The notes beneath the pieces were generated by a model. The model was not told where the DNA came from and ran no database searches. It saw only the letters and a list, made by a program, of their open reading frames with translations. Position numbers and translations under genes: made by a program. 64,000 nucleotides of DNA from Megalobrama amblycephala (lineage: Eukaryota > Chordata > Actinopteri > Cypriniformes > Xenocyprididae): contig NC_063058.1 of the NCBI RefSeq assembly GCF_018812025.1, forward strand, positions 20,266,297-20,330,296, read 5' to 3'. This document shows, piece after piece, positions 24,321-36,696 of the stretch (position 1 is the stretch's first letter; each line of letters begins with the position of its first letter).

Positions 24321-27300
24321 AGACACAGTAGAAATCTCAGTCAAGTACTGACTGGTCACATATGAATGCTTACTTTACCTCCTCTCGTGAGCCCTTGCAA
24401 TGCGAATATCTCTACAATGCAGACGAAAGAAAAATACTACACCAAAACATATAGAACATAACTGCAGAAAATGAGGCAGATGATACTTAGTCTAATACAT
24501 TTCCAAAGAGGATGATTCAGAAAAAAAGCCTCCACGAGCACCTAGCTAACGTCCACAGGCATTGAAGGACTCTCGACGACAGGATTACTAAAAACTCACG
24601 CATGGACTGCAGACTACATTTCAGCAAGCTGCACATTGCATCCAGGAAAAGTGCATAAAAGACCAAGTGCAGTGTTCGGTGGACGCCTCGTCCGTAGGTG
24701 GTCTTCCCCAACTGACCAGCAAAGCACCTTATATGAACAGACTTATCTTCTGCTGGGATGCTACGGAGGCCAAGGTCATCGCCTCATGGACATCCGCATT
24801 GCTGCTATTTTCCAGCAGATGCTGTAATTTAGATATCACCAAGTGATTTAATGCCATGCCCTTTAGATATAAGACAGCACAATGCCGAAAGAGGAGCCTC
24901 ATAGTTAGCATGTTTAGATTATCCTCGTTTTGATATTGGCATGCGTCGGACATTACCTCATGACGATAGGACATCTGTTCCTGTTTTGCTTTTCTTTTGC
25001 ATTCGGTTCCATCAGCTCCCTCTCTCCATCAACCTCCTTATTTGTCGCCATGAAAAGTGCACTAGTGTGTCATGATTTGAGATGCTTATCATTTAGGTGT
25101 ATTTAAAGACTGAATGTTTAACCTTACGGGAAACAGAATCTTAATGATATCATAGCATGTCAAAAGAACCTGCATTATGGCCTACTCAACTAAGGTACTG
25201 TGTATCCTAGTATATTTAATGCATGACATCGGTATAACAGCTTGTTGCAATTGAGATACCTCATAAGGGTGTCGTTGTTACAATCAGGGAAACTAGGGAC
25301 GTCAATTCCTTGACATTTTCTGAAATGTGACAAAATATATATGCAAGCCCCAACGCTGGGATGCAAACTTTTCAATCTAAAAAGTAGTCAAAGACACAGA
25401 AAAAGAACTATCAAGATACTATCAAATGCATATACTCATACTAAGCGCACCTGTTAAAAAAATAATAATAATATTGTAACTTAAATAGTGCAGTGCATGG
25501 GCATTCTCTCTCTCCTTGAGAAGAAAAAAAAGAAAAAAAGAAAACTATGGGCAATTATACTTCACGCTTCCATTTTGCGATCAAATTTAGGATTTACGAT
25601 ATCAAAAATCGCTTAATTTATCTTAGCAGGATGCAAAAGAGAACATGGCAGAATTTCTCATATTAGTTGCTAGTGCCTTTGACCCTATCAGCAACCGGAC
25701 AGGTGAAAGTGCCTCAGAGTAACTGGAGTTTTAGGCAGGGCAAGGGAACAATATCTGCTCTGGAACTGTCATAATGTATGTCGAGGCTGGTCATTACAGT
25801 GTATTCGGAGTGCTTTTCATTTCCGTTGTCGTTTTGTTGAACGTGACACATGGTTGTCAGGCACAAACTCAAACATTTTCTGTGTTTTCATATGACAGCT
25901 GAGCTTGAGTATGAAATCAGACCTATATGACTTTTCACATGACAGGACCTTTCAGAGTTTTCGATCTGCCTTTCGTTGTGGTTTTGATTATGTTGTGCCA
26001 TAATAAAGAGTCTACCTCAGTGAGGTCGCCGCACAGCTCACTGCAGAGCAGAACACGAGATACATAACAGCCGGTGAAGTGTGATGATACGTCAGAAATA
26101 ATACACTTAGTGTGCCCTAGAATTAGCCTTTTTTTCAAGCACTTACAACAAACGCAACAATGCGACCGTCCCTGACCCCTTGTATCTGTAACGCTCCATT
26201 GCTAAGCACAATCAACATTCACTTTGGTTCTGTTGTACGGTTTAGTCCTTTTTAAAAAGAGCGAGATCTGGGAAGAGACAACAGCACAGACTTTCCTATA
26301 CCACAGGGTACAAAGCAGATTCTCAAAAAGACTTTCAAATTAAGACTATGGTGTATTAAGCCTGTATATTATAATGACCAAATCCGAACGCAGACCTAAC
26401 TGATTTATCGAGTTCAGTGTGAAATGCATAGAGCGCAAGTTTTTCTTTTTTCTTGATAATTAAAAAAACGCTTTAAAATAGCCACGATTAAATTAGTCTT
26501 TTTCGTTTCACAAACACAAGCAAGTCTGCTAGACCAGCTCGTAAACAAGTTGCCTAATCATGTGACCTTTATTGATCCGTGAGGTGTGATTGTAATCAAA
26601 GGCAAACAGCGGTATTTTTCCTTGGGCAGTTTCCTATAACACTAACGTGGGTTTAGTCGCCTCTGTGTCAGGAAGAAGTATTCAGGGTTTTATTAATGGT
26701 TTTTTTTTTTTTGAATTCATAAAGATGGGCTTAGCAAACAAAACAAATCAAATCATCGTGTTACTTTTTACCTAGAATTACCAGGCTACAAATCATTTTA
26801 TCACAACAATTTCATTTGATAATGTAAATGAAACAATGATGAAATAAGGACGAACTGTTTCCACTGGGCATGTGAGTGGTGATCAAACCCTATGGTGCTA
26901 TGCATAATCCTATATTTAATAACTACACCATAAATCATAGCAATAGGGATTAAGTGTATTACAGGACTGCTCCAGAATGCTTATTTTGATATTTACCAAG
27001 GGCTGTGGCAAGCAAACTTTTTATAAGAATAGAGATTTAAACCTATTATAATGCAAGAGGACAAACTATTTCCACCAATGATAATGTGTTAGTTGGCAAA
27101 ATTACGTTTTCATGTACTTTACGTTGAGAGACTATAACAGAAATTTTCCCTCTTGAAGCAGATTGTGTTAGTACTGTAGTACTAAGAAGTTTATTTTGCC
27201 TCTGATATGAGGTGAGCAACATTTAAAAAGGAGGTAGGTCTTTTATCAGTTGAATCTGTAAAGGTGTAAATCCATAACGTGCTACGTGTTATTCATTTTT

Positions 27301-28440
27301 ACGTATTTATTTGGAGTTTTGCATCGCTCGGAATTTCCTAACAACAAGCTGAAACCTTATTTCAAGAAGGGATAAAAGTTCAAATACACTGTAGTGGAAT
27401 AATAATAAAAAAAAATAAACGAATGACGTGCCATCATAACCCGATGTGAAAGGTAGTTGTCGGAAAACGAGGAACCCTAGGTGTGCTCCCAGGTTGTGGC
27501 CTTTTGGAGGATGTTGCAGACATACTTATTTTCTTCACCTGCGTGGCCTCGTCTAGCTATATTACCATGTTATGTCCATGTGGCACTATAGTTAACTGTG
27601 CTATAACAAACCCATGCCCTTGATAAAACTACAGTAGACTCACAAACGAGTCCATAAGACAAGCCATTACAAATATATAGGAAGATTATAGCTTGTATTA
27701 TCGATATCATGAAATAAAATAATGGCATTAGCATCGAAAATGTACTGTACGTTGTACTTTTTTAGTAATAACCTTAACTCCATACCGCCATACCAAACCA
27801 AAACTCGACAGCAACCTAGCAATTGCAAAAATCTGCATGGTGTATGGAAGACTGCATGAGCTTAGCCTTTCAAAACTGAGGATCAACTATATTCTGGTTG
27901 CATCATTTTTTTAAGCCCTTGCTGTCATTTGTTCCTAAAGCCATCTTCATTATTTATACGCCAACGTTATTTCTGTTCCCTTTTGTTTGGGAAAAGTTCT
28001 TTAATCCGTCAAACTCCACTGATCAGATTTCCGTATTCAGTTTAATTATTTATTTTGGCTTCATTTGAGATTTTGCTGTTTGCTTTCAGGATGCTGAATG
28101 AAACAAGTCATGGATTATAATGTCGTGGAATGATGCATTTGACAAAACATACCCAAACTAGAGTCCATACAGCCATTACTGACCATCTCAGCTACATGTT
28201 TATGTTAGACAGATGATGACTCCATGTTAATGGTTGTTCCATGTACATCTGGTCAAACTGTTCATGTCCTCTTAACATGTTTCTGTACGTTTTTTTTTTT
28301 AATCTTTGTTATGCTAAGTTCTTTTTTTAATGTTGTCGTACATTGACAAAGGCATGGTCTGTGATCTATGCAAGGGTTCTTTTGTTTCTTATGTCAAATA
28401 TGATTTGATCATACATCTAAATCAATAAATTTTTAATTAT
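24321..28440 (+). other. Probable long 3'UTR of kcna1
   Basis: About 4.1 kb of non-coding, moderately complex sequence with no recognisable transposon end, in contrast to everything further right. It closes with ATCAATAAATTTTTAATT at 28421-28438. Mammalian KCNA1 has a multi-kilobase 3'UTR, so a single long UTR is the simplest reading. It contains several T-rich stretches but no supported coding exon. UTR status is inference. Confidence 0.55.
28424..28429 (+). terminator. Candidate kcna1 poly(A) signal AATAAA
   Basis: Canonical hexamer at the boundary between repeat-free sequence and repeat-rich AT DNA, 4.1 kb after the kcna1 stop. Earlier hexamers may also be used. Confidence 0.45.
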
Positions 28441-29165
28441 CAGCTGTCAGGTGTATGTTACTGGTTTTTGGAGGTACGTTTTTAAATGCTATAGCTTTGA
28501 TAACACAAGTAAATATCACATTTCATGAATGCGCTACAATTTTGTGTCCCATTACTTGCATTTTTTTATGTTTGATAAATTATCTAACATACAATAAACT
28601 TGAAAAGTAGTTAGTTTAAAACACATTAAATGCCTGTATCCATAAAATTGTAATTTAAAAAAAAAAAAAAAAAAAGGTAAAGGTGTATTTCCATTATGTT
28701 TTTTTACTTATTTATTTATTTGGTTGTTTTTCTATTTTTTTTTTTTTTAAATCTTGCATAGAATTTTTTAAATATTTAATATCATAATTGTATCATAATC
28801 TGTTGAAATGATATTCAATGCTTATTAGTAAGAACTATTTTTTAAATGATTAATATATTTTTTTAATTATGAAATCATTTGAATGACCAAAACGTAATGT
28901 CAGAAATTTTTGACCAACCCTGTTGCTGCATGATTTTCTGCATTAATATTACATAAAAAATGTGACATGCAGAAAGTGACACCATTCAAACACTTTCTTA
29001 AGCATGACTGGATGACAAGTAAATAGTTTTATTTCAGTTTTTTTTCAGTCGACTGCATTTGCCAAACATTTAACCTTGTAACCCAAATTATTGTAAGATT
29101 TTTTTTTTTTTATCGTTTTGATGTTATAATTATTGTTATGACTATAAAATGACACAAATAAGGGT
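28441..29165. other. AT-rich spacer with homopolymer runs
   Basis: Very AT-rich with runs of A (about 28656-28675) and T; no gene or defined element seen. Confidence 0.5.
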
Positions 29166-29520
29166 TTTAAAGGGTTGAAAAAATTGTCATCATTTACTCA
29201 CTCTCATGTCATTCTAAACCCGTGAGACTTTTGTTTATCTTTGAAATGCAAATTAAGATATTTTTAATGAAATCTGAGAGATTTTTGTCCCTCCATTGAC
29301 AGCTACGCAACTACCACTTTGACGCTTCAAAAAGTTCATAAAGAGATTGTAAAACTAATCCATGTGATTCGAGCTGTTTAGTCCAAATTTTCTGAAAACA
29401 CAATTACCGTATTTAGGCTTTTATTCACATTTAAACATTGATCAGCGAACATAAACAGAACCTCATTGGTTCTCACACATCAAGCAAACATGCTTGAGCT
29501 TCCGTTTACCACAACTGATG
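29166..29520. repeat. Partial Angel-like element (left half)
   Basis: Carries CATCATTTACTCACTCTCAT, ATTAAGATATTTTTAATGAA and downstream sequence parallel to the left arm of the intact 29705-30592 copy. The first bases and the whole right arm are missing or too diverged to see. Confidence 0.55.
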
Positions 29521-29704
29521 TGTGAGTTGATCAATGTTTGTGATTTATTTAATTTTCCAATTGATGAAAAAGAATAGTTTCAAGGCCCTGTTTGTGGAAA
29601 GTGACAAAAATTCAGTCATAATAAAAGACATATGATGGATATCCTGCAGTGCAGAGCTGAACACTGGACACTCTGTCCTTAATTCAAACTTATCAAAAAC
29701 ATCC

Positions 29705-30592
29705 TTAAAGGGTCAGTTCACCCAAAAATGAAAATTCAGTCATTAATTACTCACCCTCATGTCGTTTCACACCTTTAAGACCTTCATTCATCTTCAGAAC
29801 ACAAATTAAGATATTTTTGATAAAATCCGATGGCTCAGTGAGGCCTTCATTGACAGCAAGACAATTAACACTTTCAATGTCCAGAAAGCTACTAAAGACA
29901 TATTAAAACAGTTCATGTGACTGCAGTGGTTCAACCTTAATGTTGTGAAGTGACGCAAATATTTTTTGTACACCAAAAAAAAAACAAAATAACGACTTTA
30001 TTTAACAATATCTAGTGATGAGCGATTTCAAAACACTGTTTCATGAAGCTTCAAAGCTTTACGAATCTTTTGTTTCGAATCAGTGGTTCAGAGCGTGTAT
30101 CAAACTGCCAAAGTCATGTGATTTCATTAAACGAGGCTTCGTTACGTCATAAGTGTTTTGAAACGTTTCGAAATTTCAATGGTTCATGTGACAGTTTGAT
30201 ACATGCTCCGAACCACTGATTCGAAACAAAAGATTCGTAAAGCTTCGAAGCTTCATGAAGCAGTGTTTTGAAATCGCCCATCACTGGATATTGTTGAATA
30301 AAGTCGTTATTTTGTTATTTTTGGTGCACAAAAGTATTCTTGTCGCTTTATAATATTAAAGTTGAACCACTGTAGTGACATGAACTGTTTTAAATAAGTC
30401 TTTAGTAGCTTTCTGGGCATTGAAAGTGTTAATTATCTTGCTGTCAATGGAGGCCTCACTGAGCCATCAGATTTTATCAAAAATAACTTAATTTGTGTTC
30501 TGAAGATGAACGAATGTCTTACGGGTGTGGAACGACATGAGGGTGAGTAATTAATGACAGCATTTTAATTTTTGGGTGAACTATCCCTTTAA
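29705..30592. mobile_element. TTAA-bordered 888-bp foldback element
   Basis: Starts TTAAAGGGTCAGTTCACCCA, ends TTTGGGTGAACTATCCCTTTAA. Arms pair through TCATTAATTACTCACCCTCA, ATCCGATGGCTCAGTGAGGC, CTTTCTGG / TAGTAGCTTTCTGG and an inner AAACACTG...CAGTGTTT hairpin. TTAA at both borders. Same family as the copies at 38441, 40946 and 61459. No transposase. Confidence 0.88.
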
Positions 30593-31545
30593 GTAAGGTG
30601 ATCATAATGATAATGAGGACGGTCTATGGGGCTTTCTGTGTGGATATGTGTATTGTAACAGAAAGCCCCTAGTCATCCAGCTCACACTGAACTGACATGA
30701 CAACAAAAGGATGTGAACGGGCAGTTTACATTGTCAACAAGATGTCTATCTCCTGCTTTCAATCCACCTACCGCCCGTTTCCTTTATATACACGCACATC
30801 GGGCACATTTGGTTTCCCTTGAGAGATATTGGAGTGGCTTGTGCTTGGAGTACCCTTGCTCTCTCCTCCTCTGCATTGCCCTCTGGAGCTGCAGCAGTCC
30901 TCTGCAGGCTGGAGCTGGGGTGGGGTGAGCTGGCGTCAGGCCCAGTGCAGTTCCTGAGGCAGAGACACACACGAGCAGCGAGCTCTGGGCTCCTGGGTCT
31001 CATCCCTCTGTCCTGTCCTGGCCGACCACATGCGTCCAAGTCCTGAGGATGAGAGTGATCTGCATGTGTTCCCTGTCATAAAACAGTTTTATCTTGTGAT
31101 GTTAAAATCATTCACATGGATCCTCCAGCTGTGCCACGATGGAGCTGGAAACGCTGCCTCGCAATTAACAGCAGCTTCAGTCTGCGTAATCTCTGCCGTC
31201 TGCTGCACTGATTGAGGATTTCTCAGGCACTAAAACAGACCGCCCTAATGGAGGCCCCAAGGTGTATGTTATCTGAGGGCAGACAAGGTGTCCTTGGGTC
31301 AATTAGAGAATAAATACTTTGGGGCAACATCCTAGCAGGGTATATTACTCGTTTTTATTATATATTAATAAAAATGAGTAATATAAATATATATTAACTA
31401 TTATATATATGCAAAAGTCTTAGGCACATCAGTATTTTCACCCCCCAAAGATTTTAAGCCAGTTATTTATCTTTTGCTGTAGTGTGTCAGTAGGAAATAT
31501 CAGTTCACATTTCCAAATATTCATCTTGTCATTAATTTTAATAAC
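30593..31545. other. Spacer, partly GC-richer, no gene supported
   Basis: The stretch 30770-31060 is GC-richer, with overlapping open frames on both strands (for example 30746-31039 minus), but none shows a domain or splice context. The stretch from about 31405 (GCAAAAGTCTTAGGCACATC) begins a repeat that continues into the inverted repeat to the right. Confidence 0.4.
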
Positions 31546-32088
31546 CCAGTGAGATTTTTGAATGCACATGGAGTCTGACAACAGCTGGTGCTCCACACTG
31601 AGATCTGATCTCACAATCTTCAAATCTGTGATTACATGAAGAAACAGATGAAACTGAGACAAACTAAATCCAGAAGAACTGTGGCTGTGTCTCCAAGACG
31701 CTTGAAGAAGCTGACTTGCAAAGTTACCTGAAAAATGATGCCCAAGTGTACTTGGATAAAAGCTGTTGTAAATGCAAAGGGTGGTCACACAAAATATTGA
31801 TTTGATTTAGTTAGAAGTTAATTGCTAAATGAAATCTATTTATGACAGTATTTTTGAAAGCATCCTCACTTTTACACAAGTGCCTAAACTCTTCACAGTA
31901 CTGTATCTTTGCAGGTCGATTTCTTCAAGCGTCTTGGAGACACAGCCACATTTCTTCTGGATTTAGTTTGTCTCAGTTTCATCTGTTTCTTCATGTAATC
32001 ACAGATGGATTTGATGATGGTGAGATCAGATGTCAGTGTGGAGCACCAGCTGTTGTCAGACTCCTTGTGCATTCAAAAATCTCACTGG
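31546..32088. repeat. Inverted repeat with about 165-bp arms
   Basis: Arm one (31546-31709) begins CCAGTGAGATTTTTGAATGC and ends CCAAGACGCTTGAAGAA. Arm two (31922-32088) is its reverse complement with only scattered substitutions and a small insertion. About 210 bp separates the arms. The outer side of arm two runs straight into a (TA)n tract. Probably two opposed copies of a DNA-transposon-derived repeat; the family is not identified. Confidence 0.8.
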
Positions 32089-32147
<59 letters not shown>

Positions 32148-32189
32148 CCAAATGTATATACATATACATATTATATGTGTTTAATAGAA

Positions 32190-32273
<84 letters not shown>
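32089..32273. repeat. Paired (TA)n microsatellites
   Basis: Two long TA tracts (about 32091-32143 and 32193-32271) separated by about 50 bp of TATA/CATA-like sequence. Open frames across them encode only Tyr-Ile repeats and are not genes. Confidence 0.97.
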
Positions 32274-32289
32274 GGTGGGCCAAACAGGA

Positions 32290-32945
32290 AATAATTATAT
32301 GTAAATTGTGAATATATAAATGTAAATATGAATATATAGTTATAAACCTGAATATATAAATGTAAAATAAAATAAAATAAAATAAAATAGTTATATTATA
32401 TTAATTATATATTTTTTACCAAATAAACACACACACATATATATATATATGTAAATTGTGAATATATAAATGTAAATATTAATATATATTTATAAATCTT
32501 GAATATATTTATAACTCTGAATATATAAACCTGAAAATATAGTTAAACTCTGAATATATAAATATAAATCTGTATATATAGTTATACGTCAGAATATATA
32601 TTTATAAATCCTGAATATATAGTTATAACTCTGAATATATAAATATAAATCTGAATATATATAGTTATAAGTCAGTATATATATTTATAAATCCTGAATA
32701 TATTTATACTCTGAATATATAAACCTGAAAATATAGTTATAACTCTGAATATATAAATATAAATCTGAATATATAGTTATACGTTAGAATATATATTTAT
32801 AAATCCTGAATATATATTTATAACTCTGAATATAAAATTTGAATATCTGAATAGTTATGTCTAAATTATTATTAATGTAAATTATGAATATATAGTTATG
32901 TCAGAATATATATTTATAAATCCTGAATATATACATCCATGTATT
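32290..32945. repeat. AT-rich minisatellite (GAATATATA-type units)
   Basis: Irregular tandem repetition of units such as CTGAATATATAGTTATAA and CTGAATATATAAATATAAAT, each about 18-40 bp, over about 650 bp. An AAAATA tract and TATA tract interrupt the left part. Confidence 0.85.
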
Positions 32946-34900
32946 GTCTACAGGATTCCCAAAAGTTCAATGCTTATAATGTGCTGAACAATAAATTACA
33001 ATAAATTATAAAATACTAAAAATCCAGTGCTTTAATACCCTTCTGTATCTTGAAAGTTGCCCCAAAGTATTTGTCTAAATAAAATAAAATAAAATAGTTA
33101 TATTATATTAATTATATATTTTTTAGCAAATAAAAACACACTGACATACTTTCAGACAAGAAACAGCTATGCAATGAAGGTAGATTTTGCCATATATATA
33201 TTAAACAATTAAACAATTAAACAAAACAAAAAACTGTTTACAGGTCAAGAGTATTTTTCATGTCAGGTTGTCACATTTCTATGTGCACAAGCTGTCACAT
33301 GTTGTGTTTTATAAATACTTTACCATTTGCTGAATTAATTCTGAAGGGAACACACACACACACACAAACACACACAGATGTAAATACTCATAAATCAGAT
33401 GGAAAGTCAGGCTAATGGGACTTTGCATTTCCCTTAGTCAGGCCTCTGGCACGTTCAGTGCTGCTAGTCACTCCCTTTAAAGACAGAAACTCTGCGCAAC
33501 TCAAAACAGATGAATCATGCATATCCTGCTGTCATCATGCAAGACTTTTACTGTATCTGAATGCAACATTAATGTCTCGAGTCTTTCAGATGTGTTTTGC
33601 GTCCTCCTCGGAAAGCTTTGAACGATCTGCGACCATCTGAAGCGCATCACACTGCATCACTCAGATTGAGTTCCTGCATGTGTCATGTGTCCTGATTACC
33701 TGATAAAGCATTTTTCCCCTCTCCCTGACTGCGCTGCTCTGAAATCAGATGGTCGCAACGGACTGCGTAATGCAGATATTAATGCATGCATCAATCTATA
33801 CATCCACCCATCCATTCATTCAGTCTGTGCCTTTCCTTTGGCTCACTTTATGGTTTCTTCCTCATGCATTATCTCCGAAATGCTGCCGTCAGCCGTGTTT
33901 AATAATTAAAGGCATGTCCATCAATTCGTCCATCTTATGTAAACTATGCACATTGCTCTTTGTCAAACCAAGGACAGTAAAACTTGATGCGCCGTATGGA
34001 TAGATACCGTAATAGACCTGAACATATGTGCGTTGAATGGTTTGGGGAATTGAAATTGAAAAGATGAAGGGAAAAAAGAGCAGTGTGCTTTGTTTTTTTG
34101 TCAGGTCGCATGTTTTTATGCTGTCCATATGCATATTCGGCACTTGTATCAGCACACGTATGTATCAGTCAGTACATTAAGTGTGCTTATCTAGTGCATA
34201 TGCTGCTTCTCTCAGTCTTTCAGTCATCTACCCTTTTAATAAGTTGCAGTGGCTGAGCATTGGTTGACCTCACTGTTCCCAGAATACAGATCGCTCCTTA
34301 CAGCTGTGTCAGCCTGCGGCACTGAGGACGGGAGGAGACTTTGAATCATCATCCATCACCATATATATGTAATCTACAGCTCAAACTGTCATTTAAGTTC
34401 CATCAGACTCGTTCGAGAGGATCATCTGTTTGTTGGTAATGTGATAGTGTCAGTGCACAGAAGTGCTGTGATGTCATATGTCTGCTGGTGATGCACACAT
34501 ATGTTCACTCCATAAGATTTTAAAGAGCAAAATATATGCACAGTAGTTGATTAATGTTGGCACTGATGTTATATGGCATTATTGGGAAAACACATTCAAA
34601 TACTTGTCAGTAAGTGCAACCCTCCAACATGTTTCATTTCATTGTAGCTCTTTAACCCTTTTTTTGTTGTTGATACAAACAAAACTAAAACAAATGAATA
34701 ATACTAATATATTATTTACTTTTGCTTTACATTAAAAACGATACACTGGTTTCATTTGTTAACATTAGTTAACATGAACCAACAATGAAATTGCATATTG
34801 CATATTAGCCTACAATAATATTTTTTGTTGTTGTTGTATAATAATTTATTATTATTATCATTATAATTTACTATATCATTTTTATTTGCTATGTCTTGTA
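32946..34900. other. Gene-free spacer
   Basis: No exon supported. A short CA tract lies at about 33351-33366. The segment 33400-34400 is less AT-rich and has no recognisable repeat ends, so conserved non-coding DNA there cannot be excluded. Confidence 0.4.
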
Positions 34901-35832
34901 TATGTACAGTACAGTCCAAAAGTTTGGAACCACTAAGATTTTTAATGTTTTTAAAAGAAGTTTCGTCTGCTCACCAAGGCTACATTTATTTAATTAAAAA
35001 TACAGTAAAAAACAGTAATATTGTGAAATATTATTACTATTTAAAATAACTGTGTACTATTTAAATATATTTGACAAAGTAATTTATTCCTGTGATGCAA
35101 AGCTGAATTTTCAGCATCGTTACTCCAGTCTTCAGTGTCACATGATCCTTCAGAAATCATTCTAATATGCTGATCTGCTGCTCAAGAAACATTTATGATT
35201 ATTTTCAATGTTGAAAACAGTTGTGTACTTTTTTTTCAGGATTCCTTGATGAATAGAAAGTTCAAAAGAACAGCATTTATCTGAAATACAAAGCTTCTGT
35301 AGCATTATACACTACCGTTCAAAAGTTTGGGGTCAGTAAGAATTTTTATTTTTATTTTTTTGAAAAGAAATTAAAGAAATTAATACTTTTATTCAGCAAG
35401 GATGCATTAAATCAATCAAAAGTGGCAGTAAAGACATTTATAATGATTTCAGATAAACACTGTTCTTTTGAACTTTCTATTCATCAAATAATCCTGAAAA
35501 AAAATATTGTACACAAATATTTTGTACAATTGTACACATTAAATGTTTCTTGAGCAGCAGATCAGCATATTAGAATGATTTCTGAAGGATCATGTGACAC
35601 TGAAGACTGGAGTAACGATGCTGAAAATTCAGCTTTGCATCACAGGAATAAATTACTTTGTCAAATATATTTAAATAGTACACAGTTATTTTAAATAGTA
35701 ATAATATTTCACAATATTACTGTTTTTTACTGTATTTTTAATTAAATAAATGTAGCCTTGGTGAGCAGACGAAACTTCTTTTAAAAACATTAAAAATCTT
35801 AGTGGTTCCAAACTTTTGGACTGTACTGTATA
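34901..35832. mobile_element. Near-perfect palindrome of two opposed repeat copies
   Basis: The 285 bp from ACAGTCCAAAAGTTTGGAAC at 34911 to 35195 reappear in reverse complement at 35541-35825, with no difference that I could find by eye. The spacer (about 345 bp) itself carries the inverted pair GATGAATAGAAAGTTCAAAA / TTTTGAACTTTCTATTCATC and a further end motif, ACTACCGTTCAAAAGTTTGG. The motifs belong to a common fish repeat family with ends of the form TTCAAAAGTTTGG, also present at 51779-52204 and 53805-54215. Flanks are TATGTACAGT and its TATATACAGT-like complement. Confidence 0.88.
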
Positions 35833-36633
35833 TATATATATATATATATATATATTGCATATTAGCCTGCAATAATACTAATTATTATTATTGTTGTTAA
35901 TTATTATTATTATTATTATTGTTGTATAATAATTTATTATTATCATCATCATTATTCATCATCATTATTATTATTATTTACTATATTATTATTTTTTTAT
36001 ATAGGTCTTAAACCCTGATAATTGCTGTTTAGGGCTAATTTTTTTAATTTTATTATTATAAACTTTTATTTGTATATGTCTTAAAGCACTTGGACCAAAA
36101 TAATTGCTGTATTTAACTACATATCCCATCAATATTGTTGTTCTTGCTTTGTTTATTTATTTTTACATGCATTGTTATTTTGAATAAATATTCCTAAAAT
36201 TGACTAAAGCAACATCTATCATTTATAACATTGCAGATTTCTAACCAAACATATTGGATTTCAAAGAGTGTTTAAATATTGTTTTAGAAGAATGCCAAAG
36301 AATTGACAGTTTTGACAGAAAATACTTACATATTACATGAACATAAATGGCATTAATATATTTTTATAATTTATATCAGTAATAAATACTTATTTTGACT
36401 TTTGTCTATTAACCAGTCAGTTTATTTCCTTCACTCTCAGGTTCAGTGTGACTCCTCCCCTCCAAATCACATGATCTACGTGCTCAGATTGTGACATTGT
36501 CGGCAGCATGAAAGTCACTCTTCTTAGGTATCACATCATCAGCTGCGGCTGATTTTTGACAGTTTACACTTCCCAAACGTCCTTGACTTTGCAGTAAATG
36601 GATAATGATCATTTTATTCTCTTTTTGCAAAAA

Positions 36634-36638
<5 letters not shown>
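35833..36638. other. AT-rich spacer with TTA/ATT trinucleotide runs
   Basis: Imperfect (ATT)n runs at about 35880-35985 and a short TA tract at its left edge; no gene seen. Confidence 0.5.

Positions 36639-36695
<57 letters not shown>
36639..36695. repeat. (TA)n microsatellite
   Basis: About 28 uninterrupted units. Confidence 0.97.

Positions 36696-36696
<1 letters not shown>

Noticed and set aside
30746..31039. 97-codon minus-strand frame in a GC-richer patch
   Set aside because: No domain, no splice context, and an overlapping frame on the other strand is equally open; nothing distinguishes it from chance.
31842..32294. 150-codon frame on +
   Set aside because: Most of it is translated (TA)n (Tyr-Ile repeats); the rest is one arm of an inverted repeat.
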